A DNA stretch of 64,000 bases from contig NZ_QJUV01000001.1 in NCBI RefSeq assembly GCF_003397585.1, positions 558,001-622,000 of the forward strand. Direction: 5' to 3'. Both the position numbers and the translations under genes were made by a program. This DNA is from Gardnerella piotii. GTDB taxonomy: Bacteria > Actinomycetota > Actinomycetes > Actinomycetales > Bifidobacteriaceae. Of this stretch, positions 54,023 to 64,000 are shown one piece after another; the first letter of the stretch is position 1; every line of letters starts with the position of its first letter. Below the pieces are notes generated by a model. That model worked only from the letters and a program-made list of their open reading frames with translations. It ran no database searches and had not been told where the DNA came from.

Positions 54023-54805
54023 ATGCTAGACGAAGATGATTTAGCTCAGCGCTTAGACTGTGCGCTTGTAAATCGCAGTTTAGTAAAAAGTAGAACTACA
54101 TCTCAACGCTTAATCAAGTCTGGAGTAGTAAAAGTAGATAATCGTATTGTTAAAAAATCGTCATTTTTAGTGAAAAAATCGCAAAAAATAAGCCTTGACG
54201 AATCAAAAGAAGAAAATTCTTGCATTAAATACGTTTCTAGAGGAGCGCTAAAACTCGAAGGCGCATTCCGCTTATTTGATAATTTGGGCTTAAAAGTTGA
54301 TTCAAGTACTAAAGCATTAGATATTGGCGCTTCCACTGGCGGTTTTTGCGATTATTTGCTGCAAAATGGCGTCAATAGCGTTATAGCTTTAGACGTTGGG
54401 CATGGTCAATTGCACCCAAAAATCGCAAGCAATCCGCGCGTTATTGAAATGAGTGGCGTAAATATTAGAAATGTTTACGCTCAAGATTTGCCATACAAGC
54501 CGAATCTTATAGTCTCCGACGTCTCTTTTATATCTCTTAGCTTTGTTATTCCAGTAATTGCACGTATTGCGCAAAATAACGCGAATATTGTTCTTCTTGT
54601 AAAACCGCAATTTGAAGTTGGCAAGGGAAATCTTGGCAAGCGCGGAATTGTAACAGATAAAAATCTAAGACTTAAAGCCTTAGAAAATATTAAAGAATGC
54701 GCTAAAAACAATTGTTTAAGCGTTATTGCAACTCATGAATCTCCTATAGAGGGAACTCACGGGAACGTTGAGTATCTTCTTTACGCGCAATATCGCAATA
54801 TGTAG
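54023..54805 (+). CDS. tlyA: TlyA-type rRNA 2'-O-methyltransferase
   Basis: A 260-residue protein with an N-terminal S4 RNA-binding domain (residues 7-65: RLDCALVNRSLVKSRTTSQRLIKSG) and an FtsJ-like methyltransferase domain (ALDIGASTGGFCDYLLQNG, IVSDVSFISL, LLVKPQFEVG). TlyA methylates ribose at 16S and 23S rRNA cytidines. The order tlyA-nadK-recN is the standard actinobacterial cluster. Confidence 0.92.
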   Translation: MLDEDDLAQRLDCALVNRSLVKSRTTSQRLIKSGVVKVDNRIVKKSSFLVKKSQKISLDESKEENSCIKYVSRGALKLEGAFRLFDNLGLKVDSSTKALDIGASTGGFCDYLLQNGVNSVIALDVGHGQLHPKIASNPRVIEMSGVNIRNVYAQDLPYKPNLIVSDVSFISLSFVIPVIARIAQNNANIVLLVKPQFEVGKGNLGKRGIVTDKNLRLKALENIKECAKNNCLSVIATHESPIEGTHGNVEYLLYAQYRNM

Positions 54806-54910
54806 TGCAACAATTACAATAACTATTAATGTTTGTAAAGCTGCGATTAGGCTACGATTAATCTGTAAATAAGCTACGATTAATCTACAAATAGCTACAA
54901 AGGGGGTGCT

Positions 54911-55963
54911 ATGCAAGAACGTTTAGAAGGTGATTCTGCTTCTCGCAATGCTCTTGTGGTTACGCATGCGCGTCTTGATGGCAACAGTGCTGTTGTAAAT
55001 CAAGTTACTACTCAGCTTAAAAACGCTGGTTTTAATGTTAGCGTGTTTCATAGTGCTGCAGTGTCGGATTTTGCGCAAAAAATCGCTCAAGGAGTAGATA
55101 AAAATACGGAAATTGTTGTTGTGCTAGGTGGGGATGGCACAATGCTTCAGGCTGCAGAATTGGTGCATTGCACTCCTGTTCCAATAATTGGAATAAACCT
55201 TGGGCATGTTGGTTTTTTGGCGGAATTTGAGAGCTTCCAGATAGATGAAGCTGTGCGAAGAATTGCGCAAAAAGACTATTTCTTAGAGCATAGAATGGAA
55301 GCGCATGTAGACGTTTGGCTTCCTGGAGCCAGCGAGCCTTTAAGTGATTGGGCGCTTAACGATATTACTTTAGATAGGGCAGATCGCGGGCGAATGGTGG
55401 AGCTTTCGATTCGCGTTGACAATGTTGAAATGTCGTCTTTTGGATGCGATGGCGTGATTGTTTCTACGCCTACTGGTTCTACTGCGTACGCGTTTTCGGC
55501 AGGCGGCCCGATTATGTGGCCAAACGTTGAGGCTTTGCAACTGGTTCCTTTGGCTGCGCACGCACTATTTTCTAGGCCGCTAATAATTGGAGCAGGATCT
55601 ACTTTTACGATTGATATTTTGCAAGAATCATCTTCTGGTGGGTGGATTTGCTGCGATGGAAGGCGTCAAAGAGCTTTGCCGCAAGGTTCTAGGATTCAAA
55701 TTAGGCAATCTAAAGATGAGTTGCTTTTAGCGCGACTTTCTGGAGTTCCGTTTACACAAAGATTAGTCACAAAGTTTGATTTGCCAGTTGTTGGATGGCG
55801 TGAAAATCGCCGAAAAGTGGACGCTAGACCTAAGATTTATGAAGCAAATCTTCATAATGAAACCGATAGAAATTATGAAGATGGTGTAGGCGTAAAAAAT
55901 GCGGATGGTAACGCGGATTGTAACGCGGATTATCCAATCGTCCCTAATAATCTAAACCTATAG
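54911..55963 (+). CDS. nadK: NAD kinase
   Basis: A 350-residue kinase making NADP from NAD. Visible: VVVLGGDGTMLQAA, GINLGHVGFLAEFE, SFGCDGVIVSTPTGSTAYAFSAGGPI. A C-terminal 45-residue extension with NADGNADCNAD repeats looks like slippage. agggggt precedes the ATG. It is 9 bases from recN. The gap before it holds two near-repeats of aagctacgattaatct. Confidence 0.95.
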   Translation: MQERLEGDSASRNALVVTHARLDGNSAVVNQVTTQLKNAGFNVSVFHSAAVSDFAQKIAQGVDKNTEIVVVLGGDGTMLQAAELVHCTPVPIIGINLGHVGFLAEFESFQIDEAVRRIAQKDYFLEHRMEAHVDVWLPGASEPLSDWALNDITLDRADRGRMVELSIRVDNVEMSSFGCDGVIVSTPTGSTAYAFSAGGPIMWPNVEALQLVPLAAHALFSRPLIIGAGSTFTIDILQESSSGGWICCDGRRQRALPQGSRIQIRQSKDELLLARLSGVPFTQRLVTKFDLPVVGWRENRRKVDARPKIYEANLHNETDRNYEDGVGVKNADGNADCNADYPIVPNNLNL

Positions 55964-55972
55964 GGGGTATTT

Positions 55973-57757
55973 GTGCTTGAAGAACTTGAGATTCGTAATT
56001 TAGGCCCAATTTCTAATGCCATTATTACTCCTTCTAAAGGAATGACTGCAATAACTGGCGAAACGGGTGCTGGAAAGTCCATGCTTTTAAGCGCTATAAA
56101 GCTTATATCTGGAGGAAAAGCAGATTTGGCAAAAGTATCATCTTTTGCAAATGAGTCGTGGGCTCAAGGCGTGTTTTCTGTGTCAAAATCTAGCGATGTT
56201 GCGCAAATATTGCAAGAATCTGGGATTAATGCCGAAGAATGTGAAGATGACGATTCTAAAGAAGACGTTTACGTATCTAGGTCTGTTCCAAAAAATGGTA
56301 GATCAAGAGCTGTAATCTCTGGTTATTCTGTTCCAAAATCATTGCTAGAAAGTGTTTGCTCGCACACAATAACAATTCATGGTCAAAGCGATCAGCTTCG
56401 CATAGCAACCGCCGCAAAACAGCGTGAATTCTTGGATTCAATCTCGTGCAATTCTAAAGAACTACAAGACTATGAATCAGCGTTTAATAAGTGGCAAAAT
56501 GCTGTTGAAGCCTATAATCGACTTATAAATCAGCAATCGTCTTCTAGGCAGCGCGCAGACTACTTGCGCGAATCGTTAGAAAAAATTCGCCAAGTTGATC
56601 CAAAACCAAATGAGGATGAAAATCTTAAAGCTAAAAGAGATCGCATAGAAAACGCTGCTCAAATCGTTGGAGCTATTAGCGAAGCAATCTCTTCGTTGGA
56701 CGCAAGTCAAATTGACTATGGCGCAATAGATTCAGTTGACGCATTGCATTTGGTAGACAATGCTGCTAGGGCAATTCGTTCGATTCGAGTTGACGGAGAT
56801 TATAGCGCTATTGCAAATCAACTTGACGATATTTCTTCCCAAATTTCCGACATTGTTATGCAACTTGCGCAGCAGTTAGATGTTGACGAGAGTCAGGAAG
56901 ATTTAGACGCTATTAACAATCGTATTCACGATTTAAGCGATTTAACGCGCAGATGGGGTCCGCAAATCGCAGATGTTTTAGAGTGGGCTAAAAAAGCGCA
57001 ATTTGAGCTTGAAGATTTGGATGATTCGCCAGAAGCTATTTCGCGCGCTAAAGACTTGTGCGAAAAGACTTATAAAGACGCTGAAAACCTTGCCGAAGTT
57101 CTTTATAACACGCGCAAAGTTGTTGCAGAAAAGTTTAGCGACGAGGTTAGCAAAGAGCTTGAATCACTATCTATGCCAGATGCGCAACTTTTGATTAATG
57201 TTTCTAAGAGCGCTAAAAACAAGGACGGAAAATTTGATTTAAACGTGCACGGCTTAGATAGTGTTGAGTTTCTTTTTAAGCCTTTCCCTGCATCTAACTA
57301 TTTGCCAATGGGCAGTAGTGCTTCTGGCGGTGAGCTCAGTAGGCTTATGCTTGCAATGGAGCTTGTTGCTGCAAAGTTTAACCACAGCAATAATCAATCA
57401 ATGACGTTTATCTTCGACGAAGTTGACGCTGGCGTTGGCGGAGTGGCAGCCGTAGAGTTAGGCAAGCGCTTGGCTTTGCTTGCTAAAAGTTCACAAGTGA
57501 TTGTTGTAACGCATTTGGCTCAAGTAGCAGCTTTTGCAAACGTTCAATTTGTTGTTAGAAAAAAGATTAAAAGCGCGGCGGATTCTGAAGCTGATCCTAG
57601 TGCGGATTCTGGCGAGAATTCTAGCTTTGCAGATACAACTGTTAGCAAATTAGATGAAATTAGTCGCCAAAGCGAAATCGCAAGAATGCTTTCGGGAAGC
57701 CAATCGCAAGCATCTTTGGATCATGCAAAAGAATTGCTTGAAAATAGTAAAGTTTAA
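55973..57757 (+). CDS. recN: DNA repair protein RecN
   Basis: A 594-residue SMC-like ATPase: ELEIRNLGPISNAIITPSKG and Walker A GETGAGKS at the start, coiled coil (about 150-370), signature SSASGGELSRLMLAME, Walker B TFIFDEVDAGVGG and VVTHLAQVAAF. It acts in double-strand break repair. The start is a GTG with aggggg upstream. A short variable insert (SAADSEADPSADSGENSS) lies before the end. Confidence 0.95.
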   Translation: MLEELEIRNLGPISNAIITPSKGMTAITGETGAGKSMLLSAIKLISGGKADLAKVSSFANESWAQGVFSVSKSSDVAQILQESGINAEECEDDDSKEDVYVSRSVPKNGRSRAVISGYSVPKSLLESVCSHTITIHGQSDQLRIATAAKQREFLDSISCNSKELQDYESAFNKWQNAVEAYNRLINQQSSSRQRADYLRESLEKIRQVDPKPNEDENLKAKRDRIENAAQIVGAISEAISSLDASQIDYGAIDSVDALHLVDNAARAIRSIRVDGDYSAIANQLDDISSQISDIVMQLAQQLDVDESQEDLDAINNRIHDLSDLTRRWGPQIADVLEWAKKAQFELEDLDDSPEAISRAKDLCEKTYKDAENLAEVLYNTRKVVAEKFSDEVSKELESLSMPDAQLLINVSKSAKNKDGKFDLNVHGLDSVEFLFKPFPASNYLPMGSSASGGELSRLMLAMELVAAKFNHSNNQSMTFIFDEVDAGVGGVAAVELGKRLALLAKSSQVIVVTHLAQVAAFANVQFVVRKKIKSAADSEADPSADSGENSSFADTTVSKLDEISRQSEIARMLSGSQSQASLDHAKELLENSKV

Positions 57758-57863
57758 TGAAGAATCTTAAGCTAATTAAAAGTAATTTTATAAACAGGAT
57801 TAAAACAGATTTTTCTAAAACAGAATAATAGGGTTAATATCAAAGATAATCAGGATTAATAAT

Positions 57864-58496
57864 ATGAGCGAAAATGCATTAGTTGATAATTCAAATTGTG
57901 CTGCGATTTTTGATTTTGACGGAACTTTGCTTGACTCGTTAGACGTTTGGGACAAGATAGACGAAGAGAGTTTTGCTAAACGCGGTATTAAAGTGCCGCT
58001 CGATTTTGCCGATTCCACTGCCACAATGACTCCTCGCCAAGTTGCGGATTACGTTATTGAGCGTTTTGGTTTTACGGATTCTCCCGAAGATTTAATGAAA
58101 GAGTGGCAAGACATGGCTTTTAACGCATACTCAAAGCATTTGCCACTTAGAAAAGGCGCTAAAAATTACGTTGATTATTTGCATAAAACGGGTGCGAAAT
58201 TAGTTCTTATAACTACTCTTTCTAAGTCTTTATGCGTTGCTGCATTAAAGCGTACGGACTTGTATGATTACTTTGATTTGATGATTTTTGGAGAAGATTT
58301 AGAAAGTAATGCAAAAAATAGTCCTAAAACTTACGTTGACTTAGCAAAGCAAATTGGCGTAAAACCAGGCGATTGCACTGTTTTTGAGGATTCTGATTCA
58401 GCACTAAAGTCAGCTTGTTTAGCTGGAATGAAAACTTGTGGGGTAGCGGATTTAATAAATGGCGACTTTGATTTTGCGCCAAAGAGTCTTAAGTAA
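57864..58496 (+). CDS. HAD-superfamily phosphatase, beta-PGM-like
   Basis: A 210-residue phosphatase with IFDFDGTLLDSLDVWDKIDE (motif I), LVLITTLSK (motif II), and KPGDCTVFEDSDSALKSACLAGM (motif IV). The cap is helical and inserted after motif I. Substrate not known. The ribosome binding site is weak. Confidence 0.87.
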   Translation: MSENALVDNSNCAAIFDFDGTLLDSLDVWDKIDEESFAKRGIKVPLDFADSTATMTPRQVADYVIERFGFTDSPEDLMKEWQDMAFNAYSKHLPLRKGAKNYVDYLHKTGAKLVLITTLSKSLCVAALKRTDLYDYFDLMIFGEDLESNAKNSPKTYVDLAKQIGVKPGDCTVFEDSDSALKSACLAGMKTCGVADLINGDFDFAPKSLK

Positions 58497-58547
58497 AAGT
58501 CTTAAGTAAAAGCCAAAGTAAAAGTCTTAAATAAAATCCAAAAGTTG

Positions 58548-58922
58548 AGGTGAGGTTTCACATACCCCGGGTTTTGTCGCGTGCAAAATGCACACGGATG
58601 ACCATCCATCTCGATTTGACGTTACCGCCAAACTCTAGCAGTCTACCCGAAGACTTAGGCGAGCAGCCCTTAAACACCTTCTGCTTGACCTTGCTCCCAA
58701 TGAGGCTTGCCATGCGGCTAACTGTTACCAGAAGCCCGGTGGTCTCTTGCACCGCCGTTTCACCCTTACCTAAACAAAAGTTTAGGCGGTCTATTCTCTG
58801 TTGCGCTATCTCTCAGGTTGCCCTGGGCGGACGTTATCCGCCATTGTGCTCTACGGAGCCCGGAAGTTCCTCAGCTACTCCGAATGAACATTGCAGCCGC
58901 GGTCATCGTGAAACCTCAACCT
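58548..58922 (-). ncRNA. rnpB: RNase P RNA, type A
   Basis: Read on the minus strand the sequence shows the closing P1 helix (gaggtttcac/gtgaaacctc, 58552-58561 with 58908-58917) and the RNase P core: ggaacttccgggctcc, gagcacaatggcggataacg, acagagaatagaccgcc, taagggtgaaacggcggtgc and agaccaccggg. It is the catalytic RNA that matures tRNA 5' ends. Ends are approximate. No protein gene overlaps it. Confidence 0.93.
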
Positions 58923-58927
58923 TCCCA

Positions 58928-58933
58928 ATTATA
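58928..58933 (-). promoter_or_regulatory. rnpB -10 box
   Basis: TATAAT on the minus strand about 6 bases before the RNA start; no clear -35 is visible. Confidence 0.5.
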
Positions 58934-58994
58934 GCAGACGTTTTAATTTTGCGCATATTTTACGACTCGCTAGAAAATGGCGGCTTTTAGCGGA

Positions 58995-59000
58995 TATAAT
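58995..59000 (+). promoter_or_regulatory. hpf -10 box
   Basis: TATAAT 75 bases before the hpf ATG, divergent from rnpB. A small hairpin (ccgatttatatcgg) lies in the leader at about 59042. Confidence 0.45.
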
Positions 59001-59074
59001 GGATGTATCAGCGGCGCTGGTGCCGTTGACGTGTACACAAACCGATTTATATCGGATTACTTAAGGAGGTTCGC

Positions 59075-59749
59075 ATGGAAATCGTCATCACTGGACGTCA
59101 TACGCAAATTAAGCAAAGATTCCGTGACGTTGTAGAAAGCAAGATGAATCGTGTGACCGCCATTGCTCCAGATGCTCAGCGCATTCAGATTGTGCTTAAC
59201 ACTGAGGGCAATCCAAGGCAGGCAGATACTGCAAAAAGAGTTGAAATTACTGTAGTTGCAGGAAGTACGGTTATTCGCGCAGAGGCGTCTAGCACAGATC
59301 AATACAGTGCATTAGATATGGCGTTAGATAAGTTGACGCTTCGCTTGCGTAGAACTAGAGATCGCCGCAAGGATCATCGTCGTGGCTACGAGCAGATGGT
59401 TCCAGTTGACTTGGGTGTTGTAGAGCCAGAAGTTGAAACAACTGTTGAAGAAGTTGTTCAAGAAGATGGAACAAATAGCGCAGATGCTGCGGTTGCTTCC
59501 GACTTAGGTCCTGGCGAATCTGTAGAGGTGAGTGTTGGAGATACTCCTATTGTGATTCGTCGTAAGCTCCACATTGCCGAGCCAATGAGCATTGATGAAG
59601 CATTGTACGAGATGGAACTTATTGGTCATGATTTCTTCCTGTTTGTGAATAAAGAAACCATGCGTCCATCGGTTGTATACCGTAGGCATGGATGGAGTTA
59701 TGGTGTGTTTGAGATTGATACTCCAGAAAATGTTGCTAAAAAGAAGTAA
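59075..59749 (+). CDS. hpf: Long-form ribosome hibernation promoting factor
   Basis: A 224-residue protein: N-terminal S30AE/HPF domain (residues 1-105, EIVITGRHTQIKQRFRDVVESK), an acidic linker (about 125-160) and the C-terminal dimerisation domain (VIRRKLHIAEPMSIDEALYEMELIGHDFFLF...RRHGWSYGVFE). The long form pairs two 70S ribosomes into inactive 100S particles. taaggagg is 6 bases from the ATG. Confidence 0.94.
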   Translation: MEIVITGRHTQIKQRFRDVVESKMNRVTAIAPDAQRIQIVLNTEGNPRQADTAKRVEITVVAGSTVIRAEASSTDQYSALDMALDKLTLRLRRTRDRRKDHRRGYEQMVPVDLGVVEPEVETTVEEVVQEDGTNSADAAVASDLGPGESVEVSVGDTPIVIRRKLHIAEPMSIDEALYEMELIGHDFFLFVNKETMRPSVVYRRHGWSYGVFEIDTPENVAKKK

Positions 59750-59820
59750 CAAAACAGTAAAGAAATAATAAAAGAATAAAAGCAAATAAAGGTAAATAGA
59801 ATAACTAATATGAGTTCAAT

Positions 59821-59852
59821 GCCCGTCTAGTAATAAGCTAGGCGGGCATTTT
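59821..59852 (+). terminator. Terminator after hpf
   Basis: gcccgtctag / ctaggcgggc with a 7-base loop, then atttta. Confidence 0.85.
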
Positions 59853-59965
59853 ATACGCTGTTTTGGACTCGCGAGCTGCAAAAATCGTAGCCGTCGCGTA
59901 ATATAGGCACAGTTTACGTCTATATTGGCTAGCCGAATAATAGACACGACCTAAGGGAGCTAAAC

Positions 59966-62737
59966 GTGGTAGATATCGTTGATAAAGCCTTGCGCATGGG
60001 TGAAGGCCGTCAATTGAAGCGCCTTGAGAACGTTGCGAAGGCTGTGAATGCGCTTGAAGATCAGATTTCTGCGCTTTCGGACGAGGAACTTAAAGGACAA
60101 ACGGCAAAATTCAAGCAAAAGTTAGACAATGGTGCGAAGCTTGATAACTTAATGCCAGAAGCCTTTGCTACAGTGCGAGAAGTTTCAAAGCGTACTCTTG
60201 GTCAGCGTCACTTTGATGTTCAGCTTATGGGCGGTGCAGCATTGCATTGGGGCAATATTGCAGAAATGAAGACTGGTGAAGGTAAAACACTCGTTGCAAC
60301 ACTGCCTAGCTATTTGAACGCTTTGGAAGGCAAGGGCGTTCATGTTGTTACTGTTAACGACTATCTTGCTAGCTACCAGAGTGAGCTTATGGGTCGTATT
60401 TACAGGTTCCTTGGCATGAGCGTTGGATGCATTATTACAGATCAGCAGCCACCAGAGCGTAGGAAGCAATACAACGCAGATATTACGTATGGCACAAACA
60501 ACGAGTTTGGCTTCGACTATTTGCGAGACAACATGGCTTGGGAAAAGGGCGATCTTGTTCAGCGTGGTCATCACTATGCAATCGTCGATGAGGTTGATTC
60601 CATTCTTATTGATGAGGCTCGTACGCCACTTATTATCTCGGGACCTGCCGAAGGCGATGTTACGCGTTGGTATCGCGAGTTTGCAAAGCTTGTTCTAAAG
60701 CTTGATCGCGATGTTGATTACAAGATTGACGAAAAGCGCAAGACTGCTGGTATTTTGGATCCAGGCATTGCAAAGATTGAAGATTATTTAGGTATTGATA
60801 ATCTTTACGAGCCAAGCAACACTGCTTTGATTGGCTACTTGAACAATGCTTTGAAAGCTAAGGAATTGTTCCTTCTTGATCGCGATTATGTTGTTACTAA
60901 TGGCGAAGTTTTGATTGTTGACGAGCACACTGGCCGTGTTCTTCCAGGTCGTCGTTATAGCGAAGGCTTGCATCAAGCGATTGAAGCTAAAGAAAATGTG
61001 GAAGTAAAAGCAGAAAATCAGACTTTTGCAACTATTACTTTGCAAAACTACTTCCGCATGTACGACAAGCTCGCTGGCATGACTGGTACTGCAGAAACGG
61101 AAGCTGCCGAGTTTATGGGAACATACAAGCTTGGCGTTCTTCCAATTCCTTCTAACCGTCCAGTTATTCGTATGGATAAGGATGATTTGATCTTCCGCAC
61201 TAAGAAGGAAAAGCTTGCTGCGATTGTTCGAGACGTGGCTCAGCGTCATGCAAAGGGTCAGCCTGTTTTGCTTGGTACTGCATCGGTTGAATCTTCCGAA
61301 ATCGTTTCTTCACTTTTGGATGTTGCTCGTATTCCTCATCAAGTGTTGAATGCTAAGCAAAACGCTAAGGAAGCAGCTGTTGTTGCTGTTGCAGGTCGTA
61401 AGGGTGCTGTGACTGTTGCTACAAACATGGCAGGTCGTGGTACAGATATTATGCTTGGCGGAAACGTTGAGTTTTTGGCAGATGCAAAGCTTAAAGCAGA
61501 AGGCTATTCTCCAGACGATACTCCAGAAGAGTACGAGAAGCGTTGGCCAGGCGTTTTGGCAGAAGTTAAGGAACAAGTTAAAGACGAGCACGAAGAAGTT
61601 AAGAAGCTTGGTGGCTTGTATGTTTTAGGCACTGAGCGCCACGAATCTCGTCGTATTGATAATCAGCTTAGAGGCCGTTCTGGCCGTCAGGGAGATCCTG
61701 GCGAATCGCGCTTCTACCTAAGCTTGGAAGATGACTTAATGCGTTTGTTCAACACTCAGCTTGTTGCGCGTGTTATGGCTAAGGGCTTGCCAGAAGGTGA
61801 ACCAATCGAATCTAAGTATGTTTCTAATGGCGTGCGCACGGCTCAAAAGACTGTTGAAGCTCGTAACTTTGAAATGCGTAAGAACGTTTTGAAGTACGAT
61901 GACGTTATGAACAAGCAGCGTACGGTTATCTATTCGGAACGTCAAGCTGTTCTTAAGGGCGAAGATATTCACGAAGATATCTTAAAGTTTATTAAAGATA
62001 CTGCAGATAGCTACGTTCGTGGAGCAATGAACGGTTCTGACAAGCCTAAGGATTGGGATTGGGAAGGCCTTAAAGATGCTGTGAACGCAGTTATGCCAAT
62101 TATTGTTGATTGGGATCAGCTTCGCTTGCAAATTGAGCCTCTTAAGGGTCAAAAAGCTGTTGATACTTTAAGAGACACGATTGTAGATAGTGTAACAACT
62201 ATTTACGCAGTGTTTGAAGAGCGAATGGGCTCCGATAGCTTGCGTCAGTTTGAGCGAAGAGTTGTTTTGGCTGTTCTTGATAGAAAGTGGCGTGAACATC
62301 TTTACGAGATGGATTACTTAAAGGATGGCATTGGCTTGCGCGGTATGGGTCAGCGAGATCCTTTGGTTGAGTACCAACGCGAAGGCTTCCAAATGTACAA
62401 CTCTATGATTGAGGCCATTAAGGAAGAGTCTATTCAGCTTCTGTTCCGCATGAATCTTGAGCAGATTGTTGCAGAAACAGAAAATCAAGATGATTCTTAC
62501 ATTGACGAAAGCATTGAGCAAGAAGAGCAAGAAGAAGACGAGCATTCTGGAATCGTCGGTCCTGCTCCTATGAGCCATGCAGAAGGCGAAGTTCCATTAA
62601 GCAAGCGTCCAAAGGCGGAGGAGTGGAAGACTCCTTGGGCCGATGGTCGTACGTTCCCTGGAACAAATAAGAACGACGAATGCCCATGCGGATCTGGCAG
62701 AAAGTACAAGCTTTGCCACGGTCAAAATGAGGATTAA
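59966..62737 (+). CDS. secA: Preprotein translocase ATPase SecA
   Basis: A 923-residue motor of the Sec pathway. Walker [14 protein letters not shown], Walker [30 protein letters not shown] and [14 protein letters not shown] are all present, and the zinc-binding tail [14 protein letters not shown] closes the protein. The start is a GTG with gggag upstream. It drives export of the signal-peptide proteins in this window, such as those at 26751 and 39743. Confidence 0.97.
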   Translation: MVDIVDKALRMGEGRQLKRLENVAKAVNALEDQISALSDEELKGQTAKFKQKLDNGAKLDNLMPEAFATVREVSKRTLGQRHFDVQLMGGAALHWGNIAEMKTGEGKTLVATLPSYLNALEGKGVHVVTVNDYLASYQSELMGRIYRFLGMSVGCIITDQQPPERRKQYNADITYGTNNEFGFDYLRDNMAWEKGDLVQRGHHYAIVDEVDSILIDEARTPLIISGPAEGDVTRWYREFAKLVLKLDRDVDYKIDEKRKTAGILDPGIAKIEDYLGIDNLYEPSNTALIGYLNNALKAKELFLLDRDYVVTNGEVLIVDEHTGRVLPGRRYSEGLHQAIEAKENVEVKAENQTFATITLQNYFRMYDKLAGMTGTAETEAAEFMGTYKLGVLPIPSNRPVIRMDKDDLIFRTKKEKLAAIVRDVAQRHAKGQPVLLGTASVESSEIVSSLLDVARIPHQVLNAKQNAKEAAVVAVAGRKGAVTVATNMAGRGTDIMLGGNVEFLADAKLKAEGYSPDDTPEEYEKRWPGVLAEVKEQVKDEHEEVKKLGGLYVLGTERHESRRIDNQLRGRSGRQGDPGESRFYLSLEDDLMRLFNTQLVARVMAKGLPEGEPIESKYVSNGVRTAQKTVEARNFEMRKNVLKYDDVMNKQRTVIYSERQAVLKGEDIHEDILKFIKDTADSYVRGAMNGSDKPKDWDWEGLKDAVNAVMPIIVDWDQLRLQIEPLKGQKAVDTLRDTIVDSVTTIYAVFEERMGSDSLRQFERRVVLAVLDRKWREHLYEMDYLKDGIGLRGMGQRDPLVEYQREGFQMYNSMIEAIKEESIQLLFRMNLEQIVAETENQDDSYIDESIEQEEQEEDEHSGIVGPAPMSHAEGEVPLSKRPKAEEWKTPWADGRTFPGTNKNDECPCGSGRKYKLCHGQNED

Positions 62738-62770
62738 AGTTAACGTTTTATAAAGTAAACGTCTAATAAA

Positions 62771-62810
62771 AATGAGGCTGGTGTTAATGCATCAGCCTCA
62801 TTCTTTTCTT
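62771..62810. terminator. Terminator between secA and the convergent gene
   Basis: aatgaggctg (62771-62780) and cagcctcatt (62793-62802), then cttttcttttt; it can serve secA and possibly the minus-strand gene. Confidence 0.82.
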
Positions 62811-62825
62811 TTTGCTCGAATACAC

Positions 62826-63365
62826 CTAAACTCGCGCGCCTTTTCCAAAATCGCTATAGTCTTCGCTAGAAGTATTGTCCTTTTTTCTGCTCATAAGTAG
62901 GCCTGCGCCACCAATCAAAAATAGGAAAGCACTAACAGAGCCAGTGTAAATCGCAAAATATGGCACTAGAACGCTCAAAATCATGCCTAGAACGCCCAAA
63001 ACAAACACGCTCCATAAAACTACAAGGGTAATGGAAACGTTCTTAAAATGGGGGTTTGGAGCAACAAAGTCGTCTCCGTATTCGTCCATTGTTTTATCAA
63101 CATCGAGCCAGCTTGATGTTGTGTTATCTCTTGGACCAGGTTTAGTGCTAAATGCTATGTTTCTTAATGGTTCTGCAGCTTGATTAATGCGTTTTCTAAA
63201 GATTTTTGCGCTTTTAGACTTTTCTAAATCATTAAAATCTTTTTTGTGCTCGCTAACGAATTGAGACCAGTCGTCGTTAAAGTTTTGACTAAACGAATCG
63301 TCACCATTGCTGTTTTCGTTATTGTACAAACGGTTATGGGAGTTGGTATTCTTAGAAGAAGTCAT
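62826..63365 (-). CDS. Membrane protein, two helices
   Basis: A 179-residue protein: a hydrophilic, Asn/Ser-rich N-terminal 105 residues (SWLDVDKTMDEYGDDFVAPN near the membrane), two helices (about 108-130 and 135-155) and a short charged tail. Bifidobacteria carry similar proteins beside secA. No known function. Confidence 0.68.
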   Translation of the reverse strand: MTSSKNTNSHNRLYNNENSNGDDSFSQNFNDDWSQFVSEHKKDFNDLEKSKSAKIFRKRINQAAEPLRNIAFSTKPGPRDNTTSSWLDVDKTMDEYGDDFVAPNPHFKNVSITLVVLWSVFVLGVLGMILSVLVPYFAIYTGSVSAFLFLIGGAGLLMSRKKDNTSSEDYSDFGKGARV

Positions 63366-63437
63366 GAATTATACTGTAGCAAGTCTGCTTGATAGTTTGA
63401 ATGCTATTTTGTGAATCTTGCTAGAATGGGGATTAGC

Positions 63438-64000
63438 ATGTTGTATTGGTTCTTTGTAAAGGGGTTTGGATTCATTGCTCGCTTAAGGATTCATCCTACT
63501 GCTCAAGGAGTCAACAATATTCCTAAAACAGGCGGAGCGATTATTGCAGCAAATCATCTTGCTGTTATTGACGATGCGCTTTTGCCTCTTACATGCCCGC
63601 GCATGATTCATTTTATGGGAAAAGCTGAGTATTTTGAAGGCAAAGGGTTAAAGGGCCGCTTTAAAAAGTGGTGGTTTACGTCTGTTGGCGTGTTTCCAGT
63701 GGATCGTTCTGGCGGATCAAAATCGCTTGGTGCGCTGAATCATGCTAAAGAAATCCTAGAAAAAGGTCAACTTTTTGGAATTCACATTGAAGGAACAAGA
63801 AGCCCAGATGGAAAGCTATATAAGGGTCATTCTGGCGCTGCAAGATTAGCTCTAGAAACAGGAAGCCCGATTGTTCCAGTTGCGATTATTGGCACTCGCG
63901 AACTTCAAAAACATGGCCAGATTATGCCTGCAAAGGGCAATACTAAGGCGATTTACGGAAAGCCGATTGAAGTTAGCAAGATGAGTCCAGAAGAAATTAC
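63438..64000 (+). CDS. plsC: 1-acyl-glycerol-3-phosphate acyltransferase, 5' part
   Basis: Open from the ATG at 63438 to the window edge (about 187 residues). It has the PlsC motifs: NHLAVID (HX4D) near residue 36, GVFPVDRSGG, the EGTRSPDG motif near 120 and PIVPVAIIGT. The enzyme adds the second acyl chain in phospholipid synthesis at the membrane. gggga precedes the ATG; an in-frame ATG at 63426 is the alternative. The 3' end is outside the window. Confidence 0.92.
   Translation, partial: MLYWFFVKGFGFIARLRIHPTAQGVNNIPKTGGAIIAANHLAVIDDALLPLTCPRMIHFMGKAEYFEGKGLKGRFKKWWFTSVGVFPVDRSGGSKSLGALNHAKEILEKGQLFGIHIEGTRSPDGKLYKGHSGAARLALETGSPIVPVAIIGTRELQKHGQIMPAKGNTKAIYGKPIEVSKMSPEEI

Noticed and set aside
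58550-58990. 146-residue plus-strand frame over rnpB
   Set aside because: The region is clearly RNase P RNA on the minus strand; the frame is chance.

Overview
The window looks like a chromosome segment of a low-GC member of the Bifidobacteriaceae, most like Gardnerella. The housekeeping genes are actinobacterial (DUF3710/DUF3159 pair, TRAM-type RNA methyltransferase, ArgR, argG-argH, tyrS, tlyA-nadK-recN, long-form hpf, secA, type A RNase P RNA), but base composition is AT-rich. This assignment rests on recognition by eye, not on a database search.

Region 1 (1-5885) is core: the 3' end of pheT, argR, exonuclease III, DUF3710, DUF3159 and a TrmA/RumA-like RNA methyltransferase. Region 2 (5850-34250) is a large accessory island that starts exactly at the 3' end of the methyltransferase gene. 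The last 11 codons of that gene plus the bases after its stop recur as a 47-bp block six times (5851, 8659, 12434, 16516, 24882, 33501). Most copies still spell the same C-terminus but with different synonymous codons. Each block runs into the 9-bp tip GTGGGTGCA, and several modules end with the inverted tip TGCACCCA(C/G) next to a 20-bp motif (ttaaaccttttaacgatagc). Three copies carry a roughly 283-bp non-coding palindromic element behind the block. One serine recombinase (12843-13799) is intact and at least three recombinase tails survive as remnants. I read this as a serine-recombinase cassette island built by repeated insertion at one attachment site.

The island cargo comprises six apparently intact RelE/ParE- or YafQ-type toxin-antitoxin pairs plus remnants, two GIY-YIG nuclease genes, an Lsa-like ABC-F ribosomal protection gene, a CadD-type cadmium transporter, a lactococcin-972-type export pair whose bacteriocin gene is broken, a broken restriction-modification gene with a G10 tract, IS3 fragments, lipoproteins, a three-gene ABC-2 exporter and a GNAT acetyltransferase.

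Region 3 (34250-46700) is a variable flank: membrane proteins, XRE regulators, a block very rich in hairpins (38714-39320), a highly expressed-looking coiled-coil surface protein, and a LanFEG-type ABC transporter divergent from its own two-component system. Region 4 (46843-64000) returns to core genes: argG-argH, tyrS, a low-complexity/TPR protein, a HAD phosphatase, tlyA-nadK-recN, a second HAD phosphatase, rnpB on the minus strand, hpf, secA, a membrane protein and the start of plsC. argR now sits next to pheT and about 45 kb from argGH; the argCJBDF genes expected between them in other bifidobacteria are absent from this window.
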